Shown here: piece after piece, positions 1 through 8,754 of the stretch
Layout: every line of letters starts with the position of its first letter
Position numbering within the stretch: position 1 is the stretch's first letter
Assembly (NCBI GenBank): GCA_018883625.1
Contig: JAHLFV010000224.1
Coordinates: 1-19,034 of the forward strand
Source of the DNA: Candidatus Treponema excrementipullorum
GTDB taxonomy: Bacteria > Spirochaetota > Spirochaetia > Treponematales > Treponemataceae
DNA length: 19,034 nucleotides
Direction of reading: 5' to 3'
Position numbers and translations under genes: made by a program
Notes under the pieces: model-generated
Told to the model about the DNA's origin: nothing
Database searches by the model: none
The model's input: the letters and a program-made list of their open reading frames with translations, nothing else

Positions 1-2521
1 GTATGGTGTACAGAGCCATCTGAAAATCACCTAATTGACCGTTTTCATCGGGAAGACAATCCCATGTTCCCGGCGTTCGTCCTGTTTTAAAATCCACTAT
101 GACAATGTCATCTTCCCAGGAACATAAAATACAATCCAGTATTCCTTCATACCGGGCGTCTGTTCCTATGGGATTTCCTTCTCCGTCAACAGCGGCACAG
201 GAAAGTTTTTCTTCCAAAGCTACCACCACATGGTCTTTAAACTCACCGGTAAAAGAGACAAAAAAACGCTCCATCGTTTCGTAGATCTCTGCTTCCTGAG
301 CTAAAAGCAAACTTTTGGCAATATGGTTTACCTCGCTGTTTTCCAACACTGTTTTCACGCAGGTTTTCAAAACAGCTTTATTTTGTGAGGACAAATCAGA
401 ACCGTACTCTGTGTCTTCAGGAGAAGGTATGGGAGTTTTCGTATTTTTTAAGGGTTCCAAAAAAGCATGTATTATACTGTGAAAAATTATTCCCATACGG
501 GTGTTTTTCATCAGTAGAACTTCCGTGTCCGGTTCCTCCAAACGAAGAATTCTTTCAAAAAACCAACTTCTGGGGCAAGTGAAAAAGGCTCTTAGCTGGC
601 TTTGAGATATTTTAAGATATGACTCAGCTCCTTTTGCAAACAACCGTTCCCATAACAGCTGAGCATAAGGAGAAAGATTTATAGTTGTTTCTTCTTTTTC
701 TTTTTTTCCATGATTTTTCCAATAAGAAAAACCTTGTAATTGTGTTTCGGTAGGAATAAAAGCATCTTGAGGACAGTTTCCTTGCATTTTAAATACAAAG
801 TTTTCTCTGCGGTAAAAATCTTGGGTTGAAAAAGAGGATTCATCCATCGCGCCTTCCTTATCGGTTTCCGGTGAACAAACATGTAAGCTGTTATGAGGTA
901 TGGAAAAGCCGGCAAAACTTTTTTCCGAAACGGAAAAACGGGCAGGCAATACACTGTGTTCTTTGTATAATTGAAGAAACAGATTTGACGGATTCACATT
1001 TTCCAAACCTAAAGCCAATCGTTTTGACTGAGGTAAAAATCCCAGCTGCTTATACACCAAGGTAACCGATTCCTGAGAAGCATCCAAAACAATGTGACAG
1101 CCGGCAGAAGCAACTGCTGCCAATCTATAGGGAACAACGGATACCCCCACAGTGTCATTTTGTGCCAAATATTCTTTTTCTTCTATTACATTTATAAAAA
1201 ATGCAAAGGGATTGGGGACTGTCACATCAGGAAAAGATTTTTCAGCATCGATTAAGTCTCCCAGTTCGGAAAGACAACGTCCTAAAATCAAATCAGTTTC
1301 CGGAGAAGAATCTTCCATGTACATAAGCTCATCTCTGAACTGAAAATAAGCATTTCGCACTTTTTCAAAGGTAGTGGCAGTGGCAAATCGTTTTAACCCG
1401 GCAATCAATGCAGCATAAAACTGCTCCACATCGGCAGATACACCCCCTGAAGTTTTAAAAGCCTGCTTCCACACATCAACGGTAGTACCTTTGTCTTTGT
1501 AAGAACACAGACAGCTGTTTTCAATACCAAACTGAATTAAACTGTCGTGGAGTTTCGGATTTTTCCAGGGCAAGTTTTTGTTCAACAACAAGTCTTTTAT
1601 GCTGGCAAAAGAAAATTCTGTTATAAGGCACTGTTGGATTTGCGAAAATAATTTTCCCGCCCCGTAGGCTTTTAGACTCTTACTCCACTTGTACACCGCA
1701 GGAATACAATACAATTCAAATTCCCGCTTGATATAAGGTTCCCACACTTCCAAGTCGGGAACGCTGACGCAAATATCCTTGTAGGAACAATAACCTTTTG
1801 CCACCAACTCTCGGATAAACAGTGCCGTTTCCCGTAATTCCTGACGACTGTTTTCGTATACAACACAATCAGCCGGCTTATTTTCCGGTAAATGCACCAA
1901 GGTGATATGAGGACTGTTTTCCAACAAAACCCGATATTCGCTAAAGTCATTGAGAATTTCGGGATAAAAAATAATATAGTGGTTTCCCCTGTCTTCAAAA
2001 GGGGGCTGTTCCCAAGCAGGATCAAAAAGGCTGTGTTTTTCCAAAAAATCTCGGTACAAGTCATATAAAACCAGCATATCGTTATCCGTAGCATCTGCCA
2101 TTATCTGTCCTGATTTTGTACCTCTGTCAAAATTTTTTTTCCATGAGGCTAAAGAAGGTAATAGAGACGCTATCCACGGAGCAAAAGATTGAGCTTCGCC
2201 ACTGTAATCAGGATTGATCAAACCGGTAAATAAAGGTGTATTGTTTTTACATGCTTTTGCATTTTCTTCTATAACATGGACTGCAAATATTTCTCTCATT
2301 ACAGAGGGGACAGACTGTTTATCTTGCTGTTGAGAACGGACAGACTCACCCTTAAAAACATCCCATGACAGGAACCGTTCCGTAGCAACTGCCGGTATAA
2401 AATCCAATATTTTTTCCGACCAAGAATCTGCCGCCACATGAGTGGGAAATACAAAATATGTGTTATCTTTGGAAATTGCGTCTCGTATGATCTGCTCTGT
2501 CAGACAAATCCCTTCTGTCAT
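1..2521 (-). CDS. AddB/RexB-like protein with C-terminal PD-(D/E)XK nuclease (partial, runs off left edge)
   Basis: One uninterrupted minus-strand frame reads from an ATG at 2521 to the window edge, about 840 codons with no stop, so the 3' end lies outside. A strong Shine-Dalgarno (GGGAGGAGAAC) sits directly before the ATG. The N-terminus (FVFPTHVAADSW) fits the degenerate helicase half of AddB/RexB proteins, but I see no intact Walker A. From about residue 640 the RecB-type nuclease fold begins: SQSQLRAFFTCPRSWFF, then GIIFHSIIHAFLE near 680, GILD near 794, VDFKTG near 810 (catalytic D and K), and QMALY near 833 at the edge. Only the first cysteine of a possible AddB iron-sulphur cluster is visible; the others would lie past the edge. 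The likely role is double-strand-break processing with an AddA/RecB-like helicase partner, not visible here. It is divergent from the permease at 2658. The nuclease call is firm; AddB versus a stand-alone RecB-family exonuclease is less so. Confidence 0.82.
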   Translation of the reverse strand, partial: MTEGICLTEQIIRDAISKDNTYFVFPTHVAADSWSEKILDFIPAVATERFLSWDVFKGESVRSQQQDKQSVPSVMREIFAVHVIEENAKACKNNTPLFTGLINPDYSGEAQSFAPWIASLLPSLASWKKNFDRGTKSGQIMADATDNDMLVLYDLYRDFLEKHSLFDPAWEQPPFEDRGNHYIIFYPEILNDFSEYRVLLENSPHITLVHLPENKPADCVVYENSRQELRETALFIRELVAKGYCSYKDICVSVPDLEVWEPYIKREFELYCIPAVYKWSKSLKAYGAGKLFSQIQQCLITEFSFASIKDLLLNKNLPWKNPKLHDSLIQFGIENSCLCSYKDKGTTVDVWKQAFKTSGGVSADVEQFYAALIAGLKRFATATTFEKVRNAYFQFRDELMYMEDSSPETDLILGRCLSELGDLIDAEKSFPDVTVPNPFAFFINVIEEKEYLAQNDTVGVSVVPYRLAAVASAGCHIVLDASQESVTLVYKQLGFLPQSKRLALGLENVNPSNLFLQLYKEHSVLPARFSVSEKSFAGFSIPHNSLHVCSPETDKEGAMDESSFSTQDFYRRENFVFKMQGNCPQDAFIPTETQLQGFSYWKNHGKKEKEETTINLSPYAQLLWERLFAKGAESYLKISQSQLRAFFTCPRSWFFERILRLEEPDTEVLLMKNTRMGIIFHSIIHAFLEPLKNTKTPIPSPEDTEYGSDLSSQNKAVLKTCVKTVLENSEVNHIAKSLLLAQEAEIYETMERFFVSFTGEFKDHVVVALEEKLSCAAVDGEGNPIGTDARYEGILDCILCSWEDDIVIVDFKTGRTPGTWDCLPDENGQLGDFQMALYTI

Positions 2522-2539
2522 GTTCTCCTCCCGGTGCGC

Positions 2540-2548
2540 ATTATACCA
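2540..2548 (-). promoter_or_regulatory. Extended -10 promoter for the AddB-like gene
   Basis: The minus strand reads TGGTATAAT, a perfect extended -10 (TGnTATAAT). No good -35 lies 17 bp upstream (TAGATA), which fits extended -10 promoters. The predicted start leaves a leader of only about a dozen bases that is almost entirely the ribosome binding site. Sequence match only. Confidence 0.5.
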
Positions 2549-2600
2549 GTAAAGCACTGTTATATCTAGGTATAGAGTATTTTCCAGGTTAAAATAATAC

Positions 2601-2629
2601 TTGCATACCTTTATTCCTTGTGGTATCGT
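2601..2629 (+). promoter_or_regulatory. Candidate sigma-70 promoter for the anion permease
   Basis: TTGCAT at 2601-2606 and TATCGT at 2624-2629 are separated by 17 bp, ahead of the permease start at 2658. It also argues that an ATG-less extension of the permease frame to 2601 is not translated, since that start would lie inside the promoter. Moderate consensus match only. Confidence 0.35.
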
Positions 2630-2657
2630 ATCCCCGACTGGAATTGAGGAGTGCATC

Positions 2658-3767
2658 ATGTTCTCAAAAATATATCAATGGATAAAACAAGAAACAGTAT
2701 TGGTTATTGCTGCATTGTGGGGAATACTGACTATGTTTTTTGTTCCTCCCAGTAGCGAATATATTCAATACATAGATTTAAAAGTTTTATGTCTTTTATT
2801 CTGTCTTATGACAGTGGTAGCAGGCTTTCAAAGTTGCGGTGTTTTTCACTGGCTTGCCATACAGTTATTTAAAAAAAGCAAAAACGGCAGAATTTTAAGT
2901 GTTGTGTTGGTGATGTTGCCCTTTTTCACTTCCATGCTTGTAACTAATGATGTGGCTTTACTGACATTTGTCCCTTTCACCATACTGCTTTTAGATCAAA
3001 TTGCGTGTCCAAAAGCCCTCGTGCCTGTGTTGGTATTGCAAACTATAGCCGCAAATCTGGGAAGCATGGCAACACCGGTGGGCAATCCTCAAAATCTGTT
3101 TTTGTATGCTGCCTATAATCTTTCTGCCGGCGATTTTTTCTCCGCCGTTTTGCCTTTGACGCTTTTTAGCTTTATCTGTCTTGTGGCTTCTTCTCTACCT
3201 GTATTACCGTCAAAACTTCCCAAAATTGCTATGGGACGGCAAAGTATAGCTAATCCCCACCGACTGTTGATATACGGACTATTGTTTGTGCTGTGTCTTC
3301 TGACGGTATTCAGGATTGTTCATTTTGCCATCACTACTTTAGCGATAATAGTAATATTTTTTTTCACTGATAAACAACTGTTAAAAAAACCGGATTATGC
3401 ACTGTTGGCAACTTTTGTGTGCTTTTTTATTGTTTCCGGCAATTTAGGTAAAATAGAAAGTATCAGGCAAGAACTTAATGTGTTATTACAAAAAAATACA
3501 CTGATAACCGCAACCCTTACCAGTCAGGTTATCAGTAATGTTCCTGCAGCAGTATTACTATCCGGCTTCACTGAATCCTGGAAACCCTTGCTTCAAGGAG
3601 TAAATATCGGAGGATTGGGAACACCAGTAGCTTCTTTAGCAAGTTTGATAACTTTGAAGCTGTATGCTTCTGCAAAGGATGCTAACCTATCGCACTTTTT
3701 ACTTATTTTTACTTTGTATAACGTAATCGGATTAGTTCTTTTACTGTTATTGACAATGCTGTTTTAA
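2658..3767 (+). CDS. SLC13/ArsB-like anion permease
   Basis: A 369-residue integral membrane protein with about 10 hydrophobic segments. The ion-transporter superfamily pattern is visible as two related half-sites. The first has TNDVALLTFVPF followed by GSMATPVGNPQN near residues 150-160. The second has SNVPAAVLLSG followed by GGLGTPVASLAS near the C-terminus. This repeat of two TP-containing hairpins is typical of citrate/dicarboxylate, arsenite and Na+/H+ antiporter-like carriers. The substrate cannot be read from sequence. The frame is open to 2601, but the ATG at 2658 is chosen because TGAGGAG lies six bases before it and the upstream extension (MHTFIPCGIVSP) is not membrane-like. The gene is monocistronic and faces the fucose operon tail to tail. 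No functional link to either neighbour is evident. Confidence 0.75.
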   Translation: MFSKIYQWIKQETVLVIAALWGILTMFFVPPSSEYIQYIDLKVLCLLFCLMTVVAGFQSCGVFHWLAIQLFKKSKNGRILSVVLVMLPFFTSMLVTNDVALLTFVPFTILLLDQIACPKALVPVLVLQTIAANLGSMATPVGNPQNLFLYAAYNLSAGDFFSAVLPLTLFSFICLVASSLPVLPSKLPKIAMGRQSIANPHRLLIYGLLFVLCLLTVFRIVHFAITTLAIIVIFFFTDKQLLKKPDYALLATFVCFFIVSGNLGKIESIRQELNVLLQKNTLITATLTSQVISNVPAAVLLSGFTESWKPLLQGVNIGGLGTPVASLASLITLKLYASAKDANLSHFLLIFTLYNVIGLVLLLLLTMLF

Positions 3768-3768
3768 A

Positions 3769-3799
3769 AAGACGGGGCACCGGAAAACTCCGATGCCCC
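3769..3799 (-). terminator. Rho-independent terminator of the fucose operon
   Basis: The arms at 3774-3783 and 3790-3799 form a 10-bp GC-rich stem with one mismatch and a six-base loop. On the minus strand this is followed by GTCTTTTT, giving a T tract after the stem about 20 bp past the fucO stop. On the plus strand no T tract follows, so it primarily ends the fucose operon; it may weakly end the permease transcript. Confidence 0.85.
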
Positions 3800-3820
3800 C
3801 GAGGACAAAAAAATGAAAAA

Positions 3821-4966
3821 CTATAGTAATGAACGGTAAAGGGCTTCGATATCTTCTACTGTGGGATCTTTCGGGTTACCCGGTGTACAGGCATCTGCCA
3901 AAGCAGATGCAGCAAGGGCAGGAACATCTTCCGGCTTAACAATTTCTTTAAGGTTTGCAGGAATTCCCACATCAGCAGACAGTTTCTTTACAGCGTCAAT
4001 AGCGGCTTTTCTGTATTCGGCTTCTGACATAGACTCAGTACCGGAAACTCCCATTGCTTTGGCAATGTCCCGATATTTTGATCCTGTTGCTGCAGCATTG
4101 TACTCCATAATGGTAGGCAACAAAATAGCATTTGCAACACCATGGGGAGTGTCATAGAAAGCACCTAAAGAGTGAGCCATTGAGTGAACAATTCCCAATC
4201 CTACGTTGGAAAATCCCATTCCGGCTACATACTGTCCGAGAGCCATGTCTTCCCGACCTTTGGGAGTATTGGCAACAGCATCCCGTAAAGAACGGGCAAT
4301 AATTTCAATAGCTTTCAGGTGGAACATATCACTCAGTTCCCATGCACCTTTTGTAATATAACCTTCAATAGCGTGGGTCAAGGCATCCATACCGGTAGCA
4401 GCCGTCAAACCTTTAGGCATGCTACTCATCATGTCGGGATCGATTACAGCCACAACAGGAATATCATGAGGATCAACACAAACAAACTTACGTTTCTTTT
4501 CAACGTCAGTAATAACGTAGTTAATAGTAACTTCTGCGGCGGTTCCGGCTGTGGTAGGAACTGCGATGATAGGAACGCACTTATTCTTTGTTATAACAGC
4601 ACCTTCAAGAGAACGAACATCTTCATGCTCAGGATTGGCAATAATAATACCGATGGCTTTTGCGGTATCCATAGACGAACCGCCACCGATAGCAATCAGA
4701 TAATCTGCCCCGCTTTTTTTGAAAGCAGCAACACCTGTCTGTACATTCTCAATGGTTGGATTTGGCTTGATATTTGAATACAATTCAAAATCCAAACCGG
4801 CGGCTTTTAACAAATCCGTTACTTTTGAAGTAACATTAAACTTTACTAAGTCTGGGTCTGAACAGACAAAAGCTTTTTTAAAGCCTCTGGTCTTTACTTC
4901 CGTTACAATCTCTTTGATTGCACCGGAACCATGATAAGATGTTTCATTCAATACAAAACGTGCCAT
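3821..4966 (-). CDS. fucO: Lactaldehyde reductase (L-1,2-propanediol oxidoreductase), Fe-dependent
   Basis: A 381-residue group III iron-dependent alcohol dehydrogenase, almost the length of E. coli FucO (382). The NAD-binding GGGSSMD is at 94-100. The metal ligands D194, H198, H261 and H275 fall in GMDALTHAIEGY and HSMAHSLGAFYDTPHG, each offset by two from the E. coli ligands D196, H200, H263 and H277. It reduces L-lactaldehyde, the FucA product, to L-1,2-propanediol, regenerating NAD+ under fermentative conditions. It is the last operon gene, 12 bp after the permease, with the ribosome site AAAGGAG seven bases before ATG. No propanediol dehydratase or microcompartment gene is in the window, so propanediol is probably excreted or handled elsewhere. 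Confidence 0.93.
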   Translation of the reverse strand: MARFVLNETSYHGSGAIKEIVTEVKTRGFKKAFVCSDPDLVKFNVTSKVTDLLKAAGLDFELYSNIKPNPTIENVQTGVAAFKKSGADYLIAIGGGSSMDTAKAIGIIIANPEHEDVRSLEGAVITKNKCVPIIAVPTTAGTAAEVTINYVITDVEKKRKFVCVDPHDIPVVAVIDPDMMSSMPKGLTAATGMDALTHAIEGYITKGAWELSDMFHLKAIEIIARSLRDAVANTPKGREDMALGQYVAGMGFSNVGLGIVHSMAHSLGAFYDTPHGVANAILLPTIMEYNAAATGSKYRDIAKAMGVSGTESMSEAEYRKAAIDAVKKLSADVGIPANLKEIVKPEDVPALAASALADACTPGNPKDPTVEDIEALYRSLL

Positions 4967-4978
4967 AAAATAACTCCT

Positions 4979-5986
4979 TTATGATTTTCGGGCATGCTTA
5001 CGCATGTCGAAGAATACTGCCAAAATAATTATACATCCTTTAACCAAATATTGGTAGTATGAATTTACTGCCAAGAAGTTCATACCATACGTAATAATTC
5101 CCATAATAAGAACACCGCAAATCATTCCACCCATGGTACCTACACCACCGGATTGAGAAACACCACCAATAGTAACAGCGGCAATGGCATCCAACTCCAT
5201 ACCGACGGCGGTCAAAGAGTTTGCAAGTCCTAAACGGGCTGTTTGCAAAGCACCGGCTACACCATACAGTGCTCCGGCAAAAGTATAAGCGAACAACAAA
5301 CCACGCTCTACGTTAATACCGGCAACCCGGGCAGCCTGTGGATTTCCTCCGATGGCGTACAAGTTTGCACCCAGTCTGGTATGTCGCAAAATAATCCATA
5401 CAATAAGTGCTGCAATGGCAACGTAAATCATCAACAACGGGAATGGTCCTACAAAGCCCTGAGCGATGGCTTTGTACTCGTTTTTAACGCTACCCACAAC
5501 TGTTGCTTTTGTATAAATCAACTGAATACCACGGCATAAGGATAAAACACCCAGTGTTGCAATAAAGGGAGGCAACTTGGCATAAGCAACCAATACACCG
5601 TTTGTAGCTCCTACCAACATACCTATAAGAACAGCAACTAATATAGGTAAAAATACGGGGAAGTCTATACCGGGATACATAGCAGCACTGTAACTGACAC
5701 TCTGAGAAAGAGAAGCAGCCACACTTGCCGTCAGACATACTGCATACCCGATTGAAAGGTCAATACCTCTTGTAATAATGATAATACCTACACCTAAGGC
5801 TGCAAAAGCACGAATAGCCTCTGCAATTACCAAATTCTGTAAAGAAGGTAACCGCCATGAATCAAATCCGGTTAAAATTCCTAAACCGGTGAACAAAACA
5901 ATAAAAATAATGTATGTTGTGTACTTGGATGCAATATCTTTTGCATTAAGGCCTTTTAAGAAACCTTTTGTTCCTGTATTACCCAT
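4979..5986 (-). CDS. MglC-like sugar ABC transporter permease, presumed L-fucose
   Basis: A 335-residue polytopic inner-membrane protein of the ribose/galactose (BPD_transp_2) permease family, matching the usual MglC length (336 in E. coli). Diagnostic stretches include RGIDLSIGYAVCLTASVAA, NGVLVAYAKLPPFIATLG, YAIGGNPQAARVAGINVE and MELDAIAAVTIGGVSQSGG. The last ends in the segment that contacts the ATPase. The C-terminus (VKGCIIILAVFFDMRKHARK) resembles E. coli MglC. Start supported by AAAAGGAG six bases upstream. It is 24 bp after the ATPase gene and 12 bp before fucO. Substrate is assigned from operon context only; the family usually carries galactose or methyl-galactosides. Confidence 0.88.
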   Translation of the reverse strand: MGNTGTKGFLKGLNAKDIASKYTTYIIFIVLFTGLGILTGFDSWRLPSLQNLVIAEAIRAFAALGVGIIIITRGIDLSIGYAVCLTASVAASLSQSVSYSAAMYPGIDFPVFLPILVAVLIGMLVGATNGVLVAYAKLPPFIATLGVLSLCRGIQLIYTKATVVGSVKNEYKAIAQGFVGPFPLLMIYVAIAALIVWIILRHTRLGANLYAIGGNPQAARVAGINVERGLLFAYTFAGALYGVAGALQTARLGLANSLTAVGMELDAIAAVTIGGVSQSGGVGTMGGMICGVLIMGIITYGMNFLAVNSYYQYLVKGCIIILAVFFDMRKHARKS

Positions 5987-6010
5987 AACTTTCTCCTTTT
6001 AGTTTGTAAT

Positions 6011-7534
6011 TTATGAGAATTGTGTTGCAAACCGCATAACGGCTTCCTGAGTAGCTTCTTCTTTTTTGAGGAATCCCGTCACTTTACCGTTACACAAAAC
6101 CATAATCCGATGTGACATACCGATTAACTCCGGTAATTCCGAAGAAATCATAATTATAGATTTTCCCTGTTTTACCAACTCTGCCATAATCGTATAGATT
6201 TCATATTTGGCACCGACGTCAATACCCCGGGTTGGTTCATCCATAATCAGTATGTCGGGTACGGTCATAAGCCAGCGTCCCAGAATAACCTTTTGCTGAT
6301 TTCCTCCGGAAAGGTTTTGTATCAAAGTTTGCATAGATGCAGTCTTTGTTTTCAACATAGAATTAACTTCCACAGCATCCTTTGAAACATTTCCGTGATT
6401 GATAAGCCTCAGTTTTGACTCATATTTACCTAAAGACGCTATAGATGTATTATTCAACACAGACATCAAGGGGAAAATTCCTGTTTGTCGACGATCTTCC
6501 GTAATCAGCCCTATACCGTGCTTGATTGCATCTTTGGGAGAACGAATTATAACTTCTTTACCGTTAACAATAATTTGCCCTGCCACTACAGACCGTAAAC
6601 CAAATATAGCCTCCATTAATTCAGAACGTTGTGCACCTATCAATCCTCCAATACCCAAAATCTCAGACTTATGTAATTCAAAAGAAACATCTTGGAATGA
6701 GCGAGGATTTATTGAAGATAAATGCTTAACTTCCAAACACACCTGTCCCGGCTGAGCTTCTACCGTAGGAAACTGCTGTGTAGTCACACGACCGATCATT
6801 AAATTGATTAACTTGTCGTTATCAAGCTCTTTTGCCGGATACGTTCCGATCATTTCACCATCTCGCATGACAGAAATCTCATCAGCAATCTGAAAAATTT
6901 CACTCATACGATGGGATATATATATAATAGCAACACCTTTTGATCGCAAATCATTGATAATTTTAAAAAGATGCTCTACCTCTTTTTCTGATAAGGAAGA
7001 TGTCGGTTCATCCATTACCACCACGGAAGCACCGTAGGAAACAGCCTTGGCAATTTCGCATCCTTGTTGTTGAGAAATAGATAAAGAAGCCATCATAGAA
7101 TTAGGATCGATATCCATTTCCAGACCTTTCATCAACTCAACAGTCTCTTCGATAACTTTTTTATGATCAATGAAACGTAAACCTTTTATGGGAAGCAACG
7201 GTTCCCGTCCCATCCACGTATTTTCTGCAACTGTTCTATGAGGTACATTTGACAATTCCTGTTGAATCATAGAAATACCTGTATCCAGTGCATTTCTGAC
7301 GCTGGTAAACTTAACAGGTTTGCCCCGGAAGGTGATACTACCGCTGTCAGGATGATATATCCCAAACAGACATTTCATCAAGGTTGACTTACCGGCACCG
7401 TTTTCTCCCATCAACGCATGAACAGTTCCGGGACGAATATTCAAAGAAACTTTATTCAGTGCAAGAACTCCGGGAAATTGCTTTGTAATCTCTTTCATTT
7501 GAAGGATATATTCTTCACTCACTCGGTCACCCAC
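6011..7534 (-). CDS. MglA-like sugar ABC transporter ATPase (two ABC domains), presumed L-fucose
   Basis: A 507-residue duplicated ATPase of the RbsA/MglA type. Domain 1 has Walker A GENGAGKST, the signature region LSISQQQ and Walker B VVVMDEPTSSLS. Domain 2 has a degenerate Walker A region (GGLIGAQRSEL), the signature LSGGNQQK and Walker B ILIMDEPTRGIDVGAK. This asymmetry, with one degenerate P-loop, is normal for the family. Sequence along the whole length tracks E. coli MglA (HALMGENGAGKST, KCLFGIY, MDEPTSSL). The start is uncertain: GTG at 7534 is the longest option, and a second GTG at 7522 gives a length closer to MglA. Neither has a good Shine-Dalgarno, unlike every other gene in the operon. 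A 12-bp stem-loop lies just upstream. Confidence 0.92.
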   Translation of the reverse strand: MGDRVSEEYILQMKEITKQFPGVLALNKVSLNIRPGTVHALMGENGAGKSTLMKCLFGIYHPDSGSITFRGKPVKFTSVRNALDTGISMIQQELSNVPHRTVAENTWMGREPLLPIKGLRFIDHKKVIEETVELMKGLEMDIDPNSMMASLSISQQQGCEIAKAVSYGASVVVMDEPTSSLSEKEVEHLFKIINDLRSKGVAIIYISHRMSEIFQIADEISVMRDGEMIGTYPAKELDNDKLINLMIGRVTTQQFPTVEAQPGQVCLEVKHLSSINPRSFQDVSFELHKSEILGIGGLIGAQRSELMEAIFGLRSVVAGQIIVNGKEVIIRSPKDAIKHGIGLITEDRRQTGIFPLMSVLNNTSIASLGKYESKLRLINHGNVSKDAVEVNSMLKTKTASMQTLIQNLSGGNQQKVILGRWLMTVPDILIMDEPTRGIDVGAKYEIYTIMAELVKQGKSIIMISSELPELIGMSHRIMVLCNGKVTGFLKKEEATQEAVMRFATQFS

Positions 7535-7548
7535 TTACTTTTAAGGAA

Positions 7549-7580
7549 TGAATCGGCGAAAGATGACCTTCGCCGATTCA
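7549..7580 (-). promoter_or_regulatory. Intercistronic stem-loop between the binding-protein and ATPase genes
   Basis: A perfect 12-bp inverted repeat (TGAATCGGCGAA / TTCGCCGATTCA) with an eight-base loop sits in the only long gap (91 bp) of the operon. No T tract follows on the minus strand, so it is not a typical terminator. It would protect the 3' end of the binding-protein message or partly attenuate transcription, giving excess binding protein over ATPase and permease. The effect is inferred from the position and from comparable sugar operons. Confidence 0.7.
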
Positions 7581-7593
7581 CAGTTATGTACTA

Positions 7594-7617
7594 TTTGATA
7601 CCCTCCAAGATATCAAA
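7594..7617 (-). promoter_or_regulatory. Small second hairpin downstream of the binding-protein gene
   Basis: TTTGATA and TATCAAA form a 7-bp AT-rich stem with a ten-base loop, a few bases after the binding-protein stop codon and upstream of the larger stem-loop. Weak alone; it may assist RNA stabilisation. Confidence 0.3.
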
Positions 7618-7625
7618 ATCCGGCA

Positions 7626-8726
7626 TTACTGTAAGTCAGCCTTTGTAACTTTTTTGAACGGTACCAAGAAACACTGATCCAAAATTGCAGGATCTGTAGC
7701 AGGATCTTCACCAATTTCTGTTGTAGCGGTAATTCCACCGGCTGTTGTACCAATTGCAGTACCCTTTGTAGCAGTTGTGTACATCAATTCAAAAGCAGTT
7801 GTTGACTGACCGACAGCATCCTGAAGAACAGTAGCGTACATTTTATTTTCTCTGATAGACTGCTGTCCGGCAGGTGTTGCGTCAACACCGATAACGGGAA
7901 CTTTTGTTACAGTTCCGTCACCGTTTGTATCTTTTGTGATGTCGTTAGGATCGTCTGTGTATTTGTTTGTCAGCATAGATTCTACAGCACCCATTGCCAT
8001 ATCGTCGTTCTGAGCAAATACCATGTTGAACTGTCCGTTATAAGCGGCAAGCCATGCGTCCATAACAGCCTGAGCTTCTGCAGCTGCCCAGTTAGCTGTC
8101 TGTTCTGCAACGATGTTTACGTTATATCCGCGAGCTTTCAAACCGTCGATAGCACCCTGACGGCGGTTAACCTGAGCGGGGTGTCCCAACTGACCGTTGA
8201 TAATCAACAAGTTGATTGTGTTATTGGGACCCAACTTATCGGGATATGCTTTGAAATACTCATCTGCAATTTCAGCCTGAATATTACCGGCAACTGTTTC
8301 GGGAGAAGATGCCAAATAGAAATTTTTTCCGACTTTCAAAGCTTCTACTGAAGGCTGAATATTTGAAAATGCAGCAGCGCCGCCTTTTTCATTAATTAAC
8401 TGGCACATTTGTTCTGTAGCAGCTGTATCCTGAGGGATAATAACAAAGTATTTTACACCTTGAGTAAGTAATGTATTCAACTGATCCAACTGAGTAGCAA
8501 CATCACCGTTTCCGTCTAACAGATTCAACTGAACACCTGCATCGCTGGCAAGTTTCTTCAGATTCTCTGCATAGTTAGCAACAAAGGTCTCATTCAGGTT
8601 TCTGATTAATGCACCCATAACGATTTTGTCACTGTCGGCTTCTTTTTTGCTACAGCCCATAAAAAGGCCTGCAACACCCAACACCACACCTAAAATACAG
8701 ATAGCTTTCAGTAAATTTCTTTTCAT
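7626..8726 (-). CDS. MglB-like periplasmic sugar-binding lipoprotein, presumed L-fucose
   Basis: A 366-residue solute-binding protein. The signal peptide MKRNLLKAICILGVVLGVAG is followed by a relaxed spirochaetal lipobox FMGC with the lipidated cysteine at 25. The body follows the galactose-binding protein: aromatic F48 (NETFVAN), GHPAQVNRR with H182 and R188/R189, W213 (ANWAAAEA), FAQNDDMAMGAVES near 238-250, and VIGVDA near 278. The two aromatics match the sugar-stacking pair of MglB. An insert before VIGVDA carries a calcium-loop-like sequence (D266, N268, D270, G271, T272), whereas MglB has its loop before the GHP motif. Its Shine-Dalgarno (TAAGGAGGT) is the strongest in the operon. L-fucose is 6-deoxy-L-galactose, so a galactose-type fold is a plausible receptor; specificity comes from context only. 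Confidence 0.88.
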   Translation of the reverse strand: MKRNLLKAICILGVVLGVAGLFMGCSKKEADSDKIVMGALIRNLNETFVANYAENLKKLASDAGVQLNLLDGNGDVATQLDQLNTLLTQGVKYFVIIPQDTAATEQMCQLINEKGGAAAFSNIQPSVEALKVGKNFYLASSPETVAGNIQAEIADEYFKAYPDKLGPNNTINLLIINGQLGHPAQVNRRQGAIDGLKARGYNVNIVAEQTANWAAAEAQAVMDAWLAAYNGQFNMVFAQNDDMAMGAVESMLTNKYTDDPNDITKDTNGDGTVTKVPVIGVDATPAGQQSIRENKMYATVLQDAVGQSTTAFELMYTTATKGTAIGTTAGGITATTEIGEDPATDPAILDQCFLVPFKKVTKADLQ

Positions 8727-8754
8727 TTATTACCTCCTTAAAAGAAATTATTGG

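Noticed and set aside
1672..2094. 140-codon minus-strand open frame
   Set aside because: It is an out-of-frame shadow inside the AddB-like gene, whose own frame is continuous here and carries the family motifs.
2601..2657. N-terminal extension of the anion permease to 2601
   Set aside because: The extra residues are not membrane-like and overlap the likely promoter; the ATG at 2658 has a good ribosome site.
4319..4777. 152-codon plus-strand frame opposite fucO
   Set aside because: Antisense shadow of a well-supported gene, with no ribosome site and no protein-like pattern.
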